DNA of 64,000 nt from Eutrigla gurnardus (taxonomy: Eukaryota > Chordata > Actinopteri > Perciformes > Triglidae). A program made the position numbers and the translations under genes. The DNA lies in NCBI GenBank assembly GCA_963514095.1, contig OY741266.1, forward strand, positions 12,493,297 to 12,557,296. The letters are read 5' to 3'. Below the pieces are notes generated by a model. The model saw nothing but the letters and a program-made list of their open reading frames with translations, did not search any database and was not told the DNA's origin. Positions within the stretch are counted from its first letter, which is position 1. Every line of letters begins with the position of its first letter. Positions 1 through 12,300 of this stretch are shown here, piece after piece.

Positions 1-1
1 T

Positions 2-2059
2 GCAGATAGTCTGTCACGGATGCCTTTAAATATTGAGGAGATGATGGGACAGTGTACTGAGGAACTGGCATCAGATTGTGTTGCAGCGACGGCCCAAGCT
101 GTTGAGGCTCAAGACACCCGCTCATCATGTGTCTATCCAGTGCTTACTCCTTTCCAATGTACAGCTGTGAGTGAGGAGGTGCACAAGCCATTCTCAGTTA
201 CTGAGATCCAACAAGCACAGCTCAATGACAATAATATTGGTCCAGTGATGCAGTGCAAACTGAGAGACCGCAAGCCATCAGGTCATGAACTTAATGCCTT
301 CAGTATGCCAAGCAAGTGTCTGCTGCGGGAATGGGAAAGACTTCACATTGATGAAGACGGCATTCTTCGCAGGAAGACAGCAAACAAAACTCAGCTTGTA
401 TTACCTGAAGTGTTTCAGTCCACCGTGTTGAAGGAGTTGCATGATGAGATGGGCCATCAAGGAATTGATCGAACAACATCACTAGTTAGAGACAGATTCT
501 TTTGGCCGTACATGCAGAAAGAAATCGAACACTATGTCGCAAGGACATGAACCTGCCTTAAACAAAAGACACCAAGTAAAGAAACAAGGGCCCCTTTGAC
601 CAGTATCATAACCACACAGCCATTTGAACTGGTGTCGATAGATTTCCTTCACCTGGACAAATGTAAGGGCGGATACGAGTACATACTGGTAATTGTTGAT
701 CACTTCACTCGTTTTCCGCAGGCTTATGCCACCACCTCTAAGTCTGCGAGAACAGTTGCATATCGAATATTCAATGATTATGCCCTAAAGTTTGGACTGC
801 CAGCACGGATACACCACGATCAAGGTGGCGAATTCGAGAACCAGCTCTTCGCCCAGCTGAAAAAGAACTGTGGTGTACTTGGGTCACGAACGACACCCTA
901 TCACCCGCAAGGAAACGGGCAAGTCGAGCGATTCAACAGAACATTGTTACAAATGTTAAAGACACTAACTGACAAACAGAAGACAAACTGGAAAGAATCC
1001 TTAAACAAGTTGATCTATGCATACAACTGCACGCGATGTGAGGTAACAGGTTTCTCTCCGTTTTACCTCCTCTTTGGAAGGTCCCCAAGGTTACCTATTG
1101 ATCTCCTGTTTGGTCTCACCTCTGAGACAGGAAAAGTTGACCATCAAAAATACATGGAAAAATGGAGACAGGAAATGCAGGAAGCATGTGAAGTTGTTCA
1201 AGAGAATGCAAAGAAGTCAACAGAGAGAGGTAAAAGACATTATGATGGAAAGGCAAAGAGCTCAGTGTTGTATCCTGGTGATCGTGTCCTTGTTCGGAAT
1301 CTGACACCTAGAGGAGGCACTGGAAAACTTCGTAATCACTGGGAAGACACTATCCACATTGTAACTCGCCAGGTTGGAAAGGACATCCCCGTCTACGATG
1401 TTAAACCTGAGCTGGGACGCGGACGGTCAAGAATCCTGCATCGTAACCTGTTGCTACCGTGTGATCACTTACCTTTGGAAATCCAGCCAGAAGGAGTGTC
1501 TAAACGAAAGAAACATGTGACAGAGACAACCAAGGACTCCACAACTCAGGAAGAAGATGACGATGAGGAAGAAGGTGGCTACTATTACAACCCAGTTGTT
1601 CAGTCTGACATGCCCATGCTCGAAAAACCCCTTGAGTATGTGGACACTGACCATGAGTCACCAGTGTTGTACACTGACAAACCCGTGGTTGAGGAAAGCT
1701 TTATCTCAGAGACAGACGAGACTGAGACACAACAGGAAAATGGACCGCAGCAGAACAATGATAATCAGAGTGAAGTCATTCAACCAAATGAACCTGTTGA
1801 GGAAGAGGATCCTGTAGCCCTGCCACCAGACCCACCGGAAAATCACAGACAACAAAGTTATGACCTACCAAAAAGAGAAAGGCGAGCCCCCAAAATCTTC
1901 ACCTATGACCAACTTGGGACCCCTGCATGCTACAGTGCAGCACATGCAAATGATATGCTTTGTCAGTTTCAGCCCATACCATACAGAGAAGTACAGCCAG
2001 TGACAATGTGGATGAGTCCATTTCCAGTTTACCAACCCTTACTCATGCAGGGATACTGA
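2..2059 (+). pseudogene. Ty3/gypsy retrotransposon Pol, 3' part (RNase H end, integrase), one nonsense codon
   Basis: The frame is open from the left window edge and begins with ADSLSR, the usual end of a gypsy RNase H domain, so the rest of Pol lies outside the window. A zinc-binding HX4H (HDEMGH) lies near base 440, and the catalytic core follows with D in SIDFLHLD, D in HHDQGGEF and E in GQVERFNRTL (the DD35E pattern). The C-terminus is acidic and proline-rich. A TGA at 548-550 interrupts the frame in the cysteine part of the zinc finger, and the same frame continues to the stop at 2057-2059. The stop makes the copy non-functional unless read through. Integrase would insert the element cDNA into host DNA. 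The clade within Ty3/gypsy is not determined. Confidence 0.9.
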
Positions 2060-2244
2060 GTATAACAGTCAGAGACTACTACGCTCAATATAAGTTGTAG
2101 ATGATTTTGCAAATTCACATTAAGGTAGTATTGCCAGAACCAGTTAGTACATTGCCATTGCCCCCATAACACAGTTAAGACAAATAACCAGTACCTAGTG
2201 AAGAGCCGTTGGTTCATAATGATTGTGATGTCGGGACGACATCA

Positions 2245-3342
2245 AATTTTGCGGGGGAGTGTGTGATAGATTGATTCTTGTTAAGAAGTGGTACGAAAGA
2301 GCTTAAAATAGTTAAAAACAAGGTTAAAATAGTTATAAATAGACCAGTCAGATCAGTGTATCTGGGATCTACCTGTTAAGCCTTCAGAGATTGATCATGA
2401 TCGATTACTTATGCCTGCAGAGGCCGGAAGGGGGAGCTCACGGTCACGATGTGTCATTCTCAATGAAGCTGCCAGCGAAGAAGCATCGTGTCTGAGCGTC
2501 TTTATTGATATTTCCCCTTTTCAGGTATGAAACGAGTGTTTATGCTCAGCGAGTCCTTCTGTGTGTGTTTTATGAGCATGATGTCAATATTTTGAGCATG
2601 TTTAGGGTGGTATTTGTATGTTTCAACTCCTAACTGGCGTACTGTTAAAGTAGTTAGCTTAACTCCGTCCTCCTAGCGGACGGCACGGAGCAGCACTTTG
2701 TTAAGCATGCATGCGACGCACATGGTGTGCATTTGGATTGTGTTTGTTTTATAGCATGATGCTGTGGATGTGTATGTGTGTTTTAATAGTTATCACCGCA
2801 TTTATGAGTTTCACAGAGTGACTGTTTAGGAAACAAGGAATTTAACAAAGACATGACACAAATGTTTAAGATATATTTTGTTTATCTACAATGCATTTAA
2901 GTTAGAATAATTTAAGTTAATTTTTATTATTTTCAAAGACAGTTTCACAGTCATTTATCTGTGATATTTAAGTTAACCTGTTAAAAAGAAGGTACGAAAT
3001 TTAAAGCGTTTACCTGTCAAAGAAAATGTGAAAATATACCTACCTGTTAAAGGCCAGAAGAAACATGGATTGGGAAAATGCATATTTTTACATTGTAATA
3101 TTCATGTTTAAAGGAACATTTGTACTTTTGTAAATATTTTTGGAAAAAAGTCATTCTCAATGAAGCTGCCAGAGAAGAAGCATCGTGTCTGAGCGTCTTT
3201 ATTGATATTTCCCATATCATACATTATGATGTGGAATTTGCTGTGGTTTGTTGTAACTTTTATACTGATGTCATGGATGTTCTGCAATCCTGTGATATAT
3301 GCAAAAGTATGAAGGAATGAGCAATAATCTTGATGATGTAAC
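2245..3342 (+). mobile_element. Probable polypurine tract and 3' LTR of the preceding gypsy element
   Basis: A purine run, gcgggggagtg (2251-2261), follows the Pol stop by about 190 bases and is followed by TGTGATAGATTG (from 2262), the expected arrangement at the start of a 3' LTR. TGTAACA near 3336-3342 gives a matching ACA end, but the right border is a guess because no 5' LTR is in the window for comparison. No gene is visible inside. The internal 62-base direct repeat listed separately complicates the border call. Confidence 0.5.
2453..3211. repeat. 62-bp direct repeat flanking about 635 bp
   Basis: The block at 2453-2514, which begins gtcattctcaatgaagctgc, recurs at 3149-3210 with a single mismatch (agcgaag against agagaag). 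The copies then diverge. The repeat lies within the putative LTR, so it may be an internal LTR duplication or the trace of two LTR variants joined by recombination. Confidence 0.8.
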
Positions 3343-4022
3343 ACTTTAATTATATTTTACTCTTTATACCACCGCACAGCGGCATAGTATGTTTTGACAA
3401 TATTTGATAATATGACATATGAAAGTGTTGAAGTTCAATGACCAAATTGAGATATGGTCATTCAATTAGAGGATAAATGGTAATTGGTAATCAGTCATTT
3501 TAAAGGAGTTTTCCTTGCCTGGATTGGCTTGAAGGTGTGGATTCTCCAAGTTGACTAGCAAGGTTTCCTATCTCTTTTTGCTACTCTTTAGGATGGGTAG
3601 ATTTCTGGAATGGGGAACAGATGACTTGTGGGATTCCCTTACAGCTACACCTAAGGAGCCATAAGCAGACATTTCTAGAAAAAGGTGTGCTTTTCAGAAT
3701 TTGCTGAAAAGGAGTGAACCTGGAGGGAGACTTGCAGGTGAGGCTAAGGTTAGCCGAATTCGACCTTAATAGGATAAGTGATCAGCTTACCTAGTTCTAA
3801 AATAGTCTAAAATAGTGTGATGTAGGACCTTAATAGGAAACTACTTAACTAACGGACCCCAAATTGAAGTTCAAAATAGGACTCTAACATTAGTAATAGG
3901 ATTGTAGGAGGAAGACTTTGTTGAAAACAGACAAGCACTGCAACTGGGATAAATGAAGGTAAATCATTGTGAATGTGTCAGCATGCTTTTCTTTTGAGAC
4001 CTTGCAGGCCTCGAAGGGGGGA
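3343..4022. other. No gene recognised
   Basis: AT-rich sequence without a convincing coding frame. It may be the decayed 3' internal region of the retroelement whose candidate LTR follows, but no protein motif survives. Confidence 0.4.
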
Positions 4023-4027
4023 ATTAT

Positions 4028-4710
4028 GAGGTATCTGTTCATTTACACATTCTGAGATATGATTTACCCAGGAATGATTGTGTCTCTGCATGAAGCTTTA
4101 AGGCATGTGAATTGTTTAGGTTAAACTATCTGCAGGCTGCCTTAGTCATAAATCAGCCCTGTGTGTGCGTTAAAGCTGGCTACAGGATGTTTGGGCCCTA
4201 CTTGGAGCTGAAGCAGTTCTGCGCCAATGGCAAGAGGGTCAGAGCTTACTTAATGTATATATTTCCATATAAGTACAGATAGGGGGTCTTCCTAGCTTTA
4301 GGCTTGCAGGTCCCAAGGGTGACAGCAGAATATTTAGATAACATATAGAAGGTAAACTATCCCAGCCTATAAGGATGGTTTGGAGGCTCCTCGATCCCTT
4401 GTTGGATGGATGGACTCTCAATCCATCCAAGATGACCAATAAGGAGAAGTAGGTAGGTCCAGGCGAAAGGACTTCAAAAAGGCATGCAGAAAGTGAGGGT
4501 GGTTTTCGTGTGGATCTCCTAATCGAATGCTCAGTAGGATTTCCAGGTAGAGCAGGCATAAGTTCATTAGGAACTTTGCCCAAGTTTGGAGAAACTAGGT
4601 GTTGGCCAACCTGGTCTGATGCAGGGTTGAGAATTCTGTTTCAATAAAGGTTGCTCTATCAATCCCACCCAGCCTGTCTCAGCGGATTCATTTATTAATC
4701 AAACTTCACA
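4028..4710 (+). mobile_element. Candidate solo or 3' LTR of a retroelement
   Basis: A purine tract (cgaaggggggaatta, about 4012-4026) precedes the stretch, which ends in ACTTCACA at 4703-4710. An AATAAA poly(A) signal lies at about 4643, some 65 bases before the end, as in retroviral-type R-U5 regions. No partner LTR is present, so the borders are uncertain. Confidence 0.35.
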
Positions 4711-5469
4711 CCGATCATTGAGGAAGAGATCCCAGAAACAACAGTAGCGACCCACTGGAAACATCACTTCCTCTTACATGGAGAAAGGGCATCGCCGCGT
4801 TAACGGCGTTCAAGGCGTCCTCCCAATCTTCGACAGGAAGCATGGCTCTTCCTACCAAATTTGACACAGGAGGAGGGCATACCAGTGTAAAAACATGACA
4901 TTTCATGTTGCCAATAGGTGGCGCTCTGATTGTGAGTCAATATTGCAGTGCAGATGTGATCAGGGTGGGACTCTCATCAACTGTGTGAAGTTTGGAGCTG
5001 ATCACACAATGTACACAGGATCTAAAATCGTGGCATTGTCATGGCTTACTTAATTCACTACATACGTTTGTAAACCATGGGAACATAGTAATGCGTATTG
5101 TTATTTTAAATATGTCAGTATAAGTCATGTTTGATTTTGCTTTCATATTTTTTATAAATCCGATATATAACGCACTTTTATTTTGAGGACTTCCTGTCGC
5201 CGCGTTTCTCTTTCCTGTTTGTTTGGTTTTTTTTTTGTGTCTGGACATGTCTATGGTGTGTCGACTCTGGGACCTGCTGCTCTCGTCCATTTTGAAGCGC
5301 TGTGATTGGCTAATAGCTGGCTCAGTGAGATACTATACACTACGTTGCGTCTTCAATTGGCCAGTCGGATATTCCAGATCTTTCTGAGCGGCATTTACGA
5401 ATCTCACGAGAGGCTTTTGGATATTTGGCTTTGGACTTTGGACAACGAGAGGAGACCACATTGGGACAG

Positions 5470-5470
<1 letters not shown>
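4711..5470. other. No gene recognised; teleost dispersed-repeat fragment
   Basis: Around 4912-5000 the text (aggtggcgctctgattgtga and a following tgtgaagtttggagctgat) resembles a dispersed repeat common in teleost genomes. Short frames on both strands show no family features. Confidence 0.35.

Positions 5471-5512
<42 letters not shown>
5471..5512. repeat. (TA)n/(CA)n microsatellite
   Basis: About 16 TA units followed by a short CA run. Confidence 0.95.
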
Positions 5513-5740
5513 TTTTGTACTCAGTTTGTGTTTACACTGCTGACAGGTATGTTTAAAACCCTTTTATGCATAGAGGTCACTACAGTGTACACCTTTTCAA
5601 AAGCTGTTTTTTTGTATATGCATGAGTTTTTATGGCATAGTTGCATAGCAGCCACTACAGTGGACTCTATTGCATCATCTCATACACTTCCACTCAGTGG
5701 CAAGCCATTGCAAGTGCAAAAAAACCCAAGTCAAACCAAC

Positions 5741-6363
5741 ATGGCCGACAGACAGCCAGAAACTCCAAGTTGTTCATTTTCTTCTGTTCAAAACTTCTGT
5801 AAAAAGAGACCCTTGCAGGTAAGAAAAATATGGTGACATCAAGTAACATCTAAGGAGTCATCCAATTGCTAAATTGTCGAAGTACTGATTTTATATTGGG
5901 GGAAATTGTGATTAATCACATGTCCACTGAAGTGTACATCATGCATCATGAGCTATGTTTCAAGTACAATTCATAGGCTACAAGTAGTCTATTACTGCTG
6001 CTGTTCATGAAAAAACTTCATTCCCAGTCATTTCTTTTCCCTGTAAATCAACTTGTTTATGTTTTTAGAATGTGATTTGAAGTTTTTGTAAATCTTTACA
6101 TTTTGTAGAGCTCAGGAGGAGAGCGTAATAGACAGGCCTACAGGACAGTGGAGGAATTACAACAGTCAAGTGAGGATGATGATGATGCTAGTAGCAGTGA
6201 GGAGGAAGGGCTGCCAGAACAGGAAGGGTTATCAAATGCTCGCAGTAGTAACATTGGAGCTGAAGACACTGAATCTGGAAAGGATGCTGAGGAAGATGAG
6301 GCTGATGGAGCTGAGGATGCAAATGATGGTGAGGGAGTTGAGGCTGAGGATGCATCACCTTAA
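5741..6363 (+). CDS. Small acidic protein, two-exon gene model, function unknown
   Basis: Exon 1 (5741-5818) starts ATGGCCGACAGACAG in a good Kozak context (aac-ATG-G) and encodes 26 codons, ending exactly at a strong donor (CAG|GTAAGA). An acceptor (ttttgtag) at 6108 opens exon 2 in the same phase (phase 0), which runs to TAA at 6361-6363. The join gives about 110 residues: a serine/cysteine-containing start (MADRQPETPSCSFSS), a short basic patch (KKRP, then ERNRQ), then a long Glu/Asp/Ser-rich tail with no hydrophobic segment. Such a composition is often nuclear or chromatin-associated, but also occurs at the N-terminus of transposon-derived proteins. I do not recognise the gene. It could be a fragment of a longer gene or of a DNA transposon. 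The model rests on splice signals and frame only. Confidence 0.4.
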
Positions 6364-7105
6364 CCATCACCATAGAACTCAAGGGAAAAGGACAGGCATT
6401 GCCCTGGCTTATAAAACAGTATGTAGAGTAGGTTTCCTTGCAGTAAAGCTAGCCATAAAAACATTCAGTGTAAGTTAGTGCTGGATGAATCGTGAGCAAG
6501 AGACTTGGGAATCTATACAGGAGAGTGAATTCCTCAATGGTGTTTTAGTTATGAATGCATAAATTAAATTATTTTATAGTTCACATGAAAATTTCACATT
6601 TCAATACACTATATTATATAAATGTATTCATTTGTTTATTAAATACGTATCTACAAAAACGCATGCTGTCCACCCGAGTGTACATGTAATTATATCTTTA
6701 TTACATATGGGTTGAAAAAAAATAAAGTTCAAACCTTGTATTTCATGCCTAAAGATGACTAAAAACACTTAGTAAAAAAATCGTGACTGAGGTTATAATT
6801 CATGCATGAAAGGGTTAGGAACATTTTTATATTATAGAGAATATATGTAGAGTCCAGCTCTGTATGATTAGTGGTCTGAGATGACCTTTTAATGATATGA
6901 TATATGACTTGATGTTATATGAATATAATGAATAATAAATTATTTATTTATTTTTGGATTGGAGAAAATCATCAGAGGGAGGAGACTAGTGGACACTTTG
7001 AGTCTCAAAGGAATGGGTTTCTATTTGTTTGACTGCATTCAATACAAGTTTTCACTGTTATATTCCTGATAACGTTTTTGTCCAGTGTGCCTTTTTTTCA
7101 TTTAG

Positions 7106-7895
7106 GATGCCTCGATGGAAGAACCATTGGCTATCCGTTGCTGCCAAGCAGAGGATGGCAGATCGGTGTGACATGCAGGAGCCTGTCATCTCTTTCTCCG
7201 GCAGACCCTCTGGTTTGTACTCAAACGTTTTTTATCATTAAGTGTTTAACTTTTTTAATTGTTAGGTGTATTCTCACAATATTTGTACACCTGACCTAGT
7301 GGAAAGAGCTTTGCTTATATAATTATTATAAATTATGAATGAAATTTCTGACTGTGATTTAGTCTTTTTAACTAGCCCATGGAACTGGTCATCGCCATGC
7401 CGTGAGGAAGTGGCCAACTTCTGCTCGCATCGGCGGGAGTCACAAGTTGGTCATCCCACCGAGTCTCCAGACAAAAAGGTATTGTTGTTTTGGAAGTCAT
7501 TTGACAAATGATGTCTGATGTTGATCATAATCTTGTTTGCATGATAATAATTCTCCATTGTGTTGTTCCAGTTTGTTCTTCTTGTCAGGGACTCCCACCT
7601 TTGCAGCATCATGGATGGGTTCGTCACGATGCCTATCCTTTGGTGCCATGGCGACGCCGGGGGCTTGCGCCAGGGACCTGAGGATCGAGCTGGTGAGTGC
7701 TATTGTGCCACGTACACCAAATGTTGTCTGTGTTCTTGCCCCCAGCAACAACCTGACGGCCAGGAGGACGGTGGAGCAGGCAGGAGAGGACTCCCGTGAG
7801 GTCATCGCCAGTGCCTGGAGTCGGTGTCGAAGGTGTTCGTCCTGGACTTCGTTCCTTGCCTGTCGGTCGACGTGGATGTCCAGCTTTGTGTATTT
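7106..7895 (+). pseudogene. Decayed SGNH-hydrolase-like multi-exon gene of a teleost repeated family
   Basis: Three exon-like blocks follow proper splice signals. Block 7106-7212 (acceptor tttag, donor CTG|GTTTGT) starts MPRWKNHWLSV; block 7376-7478 reads RKWPTSARIGGSHKLVIPPS and ends AAG|GTATTG; block 7572-7895 contains FVLLVRDSHLCSIMDGF, then in another frame LSFGAMATPGACARDLRIEL and APSNNLTARRT, then in a third frame SKVFVLDFVPCLSVDVDVQ. The order DSH ... SNN with a late VLDF recalls the block I and block III layout of SGNH/GDSL folds, and I recall similar repeated, uncharacterised teleost proteins; that link is from memory, not a search. Two frame changes inside the last exon break the protein, so this copy looks dead. 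Whether the family is transposon-borne is unknown. Confidence 0.5.
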
Positions 7896-8330
7896 ATATT
7901 GTGCTTTTCAAGGCACCCAAAGCGCTTTACAGAAACCATTATTCATTCATACACATTCTCACCAGTGGTGGTAAGCTACGTTTGTAGTGTTGTCACGATA
8001 CCAGCATTTTGGTACCGGTACCAACATATTTCAATACTTTTCGATACTTTTTCAAATAAAAAGAGAATGCAAAAAAAACGTTCCACAGTTCCCTGTTTGT
8101 CCTTTACCTATAGCACTTTGATCATAGCACTGTTGTTCTTAAGGTATGTTGCTGAACAGCTACTACTTTACTCCGACGAGGATCTAACACTTGTTCTATT
8201 TTTAGCTCTTACTTTATCGGCAATGATATGTTGTGGTTCCTTTGTTTCTTTCTTTTGACAAATGTACTTATTGTAAGTCACTTTGGACAAAAGTGTCTGC
8301 TAAATGACCTAAATGTAAATGTTGTCAAAA
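7890..8330. repeat. Cluster of short teleost dispersed repeats
   Basis: Three recognisable pieces lie in a row: gcgctttacagaaaccatta...gtggtggtaagctac (about 7918-7976), cacgataccagcattttggt (about 7995-8050), and ctttggacaaaagtgtctgc followed by aaatgacctaaatgtaaatg (about 8281-8320). The last motif recurs in reverse orientation at about 14318-14366. These are typical teleost interspersed-repeat ends. Confidence 0.55.
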
Positions 8331-9309
8331 CACTCTTTCAAGCAAGCTCTGTCTACACTGTTGTGTAACCTTTTTGCAAAAGTATGAAAACATTAAATTA
8401 CAGTACAGTCCACAGTTACTAAAGTTGTTTTCTTTTCATTTGACAAGTGCCTCTTCAAGATAAATCCAGACAAGGGATCAAAAGTGGGGCGGAACACCAC
8501 CAAAAACAACCTGCAGTCAGTCCAAAGGTTTTCACACTGATCACCAAAATATCAGACTACGAGTGGAGGGAATAACAAGTGCTCACAAGTAATGGATGCC
8601 TTGGATAGAAGTAATACTGTGAAATGGTAACTCAATTTTTTTTTTTTTTTTTTTCCAATTCAGTAGATTTTTTTTTGTTTTGATTTAGAGCCAGTCATTT
8701 TAATGTAATTGATTTTCAATATTGCTGTAATATTGGTTACCTGTTACAGTTGAATAAAAATACTGAGAATGGGAAATTGTAGCTGTTCTTGTTTCAATGT
8801 TAATTTACCATCTTTATGGGTCATTTCATTGTTTTAAAACCTAAAATGTTTGTAATTAAACGTTAAAAACAACATAAAATAACTAAATATACATTTGATG
8901 TGATCTAAAATTAACATTAAATTGTTGCAATTTTAAACCCAATATCTAGTTTTTCAACAGTTTTATGACATGTTTTGAAAGATGAATCACATTATTTTGA
9001 GTGTCATATACTGTTATATTACATCAAATATAAATGATTATACAACCTCTTTCCATAAAATAATGTCATTAAAACCAACTAATAACCACACATTTCTGTA
9101 AATTTAAGCATTTATTTGTAATACAACATTTACTTACCATATTTCTAGGTAATTTAATTGTTTTAAAATGTGAAAATGGTTCTAATTAAATGTTAAAAAC
9201 AACCTGAAAATAAGGCAGATCTTGTTAAAATTACCAGCTGTCGGACAATAAACATTTTTTTGCGATTTATTTATTTATTTTTTACAGTGATCAGTGAAGC
9301 CTCAGCTGA
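8331..9309. other. No gene recognised; AT-rich with a poly-T run
   Basis: An exon-like stretch after an acceptor at about 8445 shows no family motif. There is a run of T at about 8634-8655. The rest is AT-rich without frames of interest. Confidence 0.4.
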
Positions 9310-12300
9310 TCAGTGAAGCTGAAGCCTGCCACCGTCCTTGCTAGCTGCCAAGGAGCGACTGCGAGCGTTGGGTGCTTGAGGCCGGGACTTGCTGGTTGAC
9401 CCGCGGCTGGACCGGCGTCCTGCAGGAAACACATGCAAACACTGAAGGGCAGCAGAGTGACGGAACAGGCAACTTTTTCTGATGTATGATCTTAGTTTTT
9501 TGAATAATGTTCTAATAATAGAACAATAATTAATTAATTCTAGTTTAAATTAGGCAAATCTTCCAAGGAATTTCCTCTGGACTTCAAAGAGTGCTTATAA
9601 AGTCACAAATAATAACTTTGTCAGAACTTTGGCTCTATTTTCCTCAAACTTAGTGGGGTAGTTTTCCCGGGGAAACGCCTAAACAATGCTCTAATTACAG
9701 TTTCTCTGAAACTCTACAGACCAAAAACATTTACACAAAACGTCACTCTGACAGTGTGACTTACTGTTGGCCAGAATCTCCTCCAGCTGTCTCTGGATCT
9801 GGGCCACCTCGTCGGAGGTAAAGCGCCAGCGCTTCTCTGCTGCTTGCGGCGGCTGCTGCGGCGGCACAGAGCTCTTCTTCACCTTCAGCGTTTTGGGAGA
9901 GGTCATGCATGAGGTCGGGATGGAGCCCGTCGTCAGCCCTTCTGGGAACATCTGAGCGATGACCTTGAGACCTGGCAGAGGACAGCAGAGTGGGACGACC
10001 GCCCTTCTCATACATGCACAGATGTGAGCTCCACTCAGCTGCTACTTTACCTCCAGACAGCAGAAACAGATTCTCGAATCCCCGTTCACACATGATGTTG
10101 GCGGCCTGGATGGCAACAGTCTCATCCACGTCGTGCACGATGACCATCTTCCCAGCTGCATTTTTCTACAGATGGTGGGTTAAGTTCAGACAAGACGATG
10201 GTCAGTTAACTGCTTTTCAAAAGGGCTGGTCAGGTGTGTCGTTTGCATTACGGGATACATATTGCAGCATGTCTTTGGTGATACAGGTGTGGTGGGCATC
10301 GGGTTACAGGTGTGCTTGTTTTTCGGGGTTGTGATCGCTAGATGTGTGTGTGTCAGTGTGTGGATGTGTGGAATACAGTAAAGGAGCAGATGGCAGGATC
10401 GCCGTTATGAGTCACAGCCCCCTACTACCTGGGAACGCTGCCGCTGCACATACTCAGAGGTGCAAACACACACAAACAGTATTTGCCTTCAGACACAACA
10501 CCAGGTAAGGTAGGAGCTATATGGCGTGTTGTGTGCAGTATGATGTATTCAGTAATGTTTCCCAGGGTGCATAGCTGCACGGTACCTGAGCAGGGTTGAC
10601 CTCTCAGCACAGCAGACGTCTTCGTCTCTTGCATCTTGGCGATCTGACAGAGGCGAGGGGGAAATTAACCCACATCCACTGACAGTGACAGACAGTTTAA
10701 ATCCAATTTTAAAATGTTAAGGGCCCATCTGGACATAAATAAAGTTTCCCAATGTTGGCTGAATGAGTAATTGTGTTAGTTACCTCCTGGGTCGTGTGAT
10801 TCGCTGTCAATCTCATTTTCATTCAGATCGGCTGCAGAGGCGACCTGAAGTATCTGAGAGGAAAAACAGGTTTAGGAATCTGAGACGTTTTCACTGGGAA
10901 CATCGACTGCAAGAAATGCAAAGAGAATATTATCCTGCTGTCTGTAAATGAAAGTAACTAACCGAGCTAAAAGAATTCAAAGCCGTCCACTCAAAACCAT
11001 TCTAGCAAGTAGTCCATCAACTATTAAACACTGTAAGGGGATCAGGGTTTCTCTTCCCGCCATCTCCAATACAGACATAACTGGACAATGGATTTTCCCA
11101 GGAATACGACACATGTATTGTGCAAGCCTTCACAGTATTGCAAGAAAATAAACATCGATGCTCACCATTTGTGCAAACGTCGTCAACTTTAACCGCTTGA
11201 ATATTTCATCGTTTCGGTAATTGAAATCTGAAAAAAAAAAAGGGGACAGAAAGTTTGAAAGGAGCCTGAAAGTCCTGATGATACTCAAAAGGTCAGACAC
11301 CTGATAGGATCGCTGGGTTTGATTATTACTTAAAACAACTGTGTAATTACTTAAGCCGTCCCATGGAGCCGTACTGCACACAGCTCACCTGGCTCTCCCA
11401 AGTCCTCCTCCTCACCCCCCTAGTGCTTCACTTACCGCCAGCACTGCCGTTTTTGGGCAGACAGCCGGCCCTAGGACTTTGGAGGCCCTAAGCAAGATTT
11501 TGTTTGTGGCCCCAAAACGAGCACAGGGCAACCACCAAATCACACGCACTGCTCGTAATTGAATTAAAACATTAAAGCCAGACTCCTATTCATGTTATTG
11601 CTTGGCCTGTAGCTACAACACATACTATTGATGTGATGTGTGAATGAGTGTATACCCCAAGAAACTATCATTCACAATATACACAGATGTTAATTATTGT
11701 TATAGTTTATTTTTTTCTCTTTTCAAGTATAGTGAGGGGGCTAGTGAGCTTTTGACAAAAATGTGCATCCTAAAATAAAATGGATTGACTATATAATATC
11801 ACAAAAGAGTTTTGCTTATTTGACACATTGAACTGCCTGCAAGAGTCTGTTCATAGTCCATTCTTGATTAAAAGCTGTGTTTTCACCGTCTACTTTTCAC
11901 ATCTCTTGACACGCAGCCAGCAGAGAGCCCTCGTCATCCCCGCCCCCAGCTGCAGTGTTGAGATTGACTGCCCGGCTAGTTTACAGGCTAGCTTGCTTAT
12001 GTATTATTACGTTTAATAACCCCCTGCTTATAAGTGTTGCCGACATATCGGACACAACACTAAAGTGCTCTCACAATGCTATTTTTTTTTTTACAATAGC
12101 TGCAATGCAGCGTGCTAGCAAGCAAAACGGCAGATTGCTCCAGTTAATTCACTGAGATTAAACAGTCACATTATAACATACCTTTATCTTGTGCTCTTCT
12201 CTCCATCTCCATCTTTTTTTTCTTCCGTCCTTCAGCACCACTCTTAAATTTTCTTTTAGGAGCCATAATGCTGTTTTCCCAGTCAGACCAGCAAGTATAC

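Noticed and set aside
4715..4906. Minus-strand frame of 63 codons
   Set aside because: No start context, no domain and no splice support.
5306..5836. Plus-strand frame of 176 codons
   Set aside because: It is driven by the TA/CA microsatellite (YIYIYI) and overlaps the better spliced model at 5741.
10166..10585. Search for the missing rhodanese exons of the cep41-like gene
   Set aside because: All three minus frames were read; no text resembling the first rhodanese half (a DVRDRD-like motif) or its splice sites was found.
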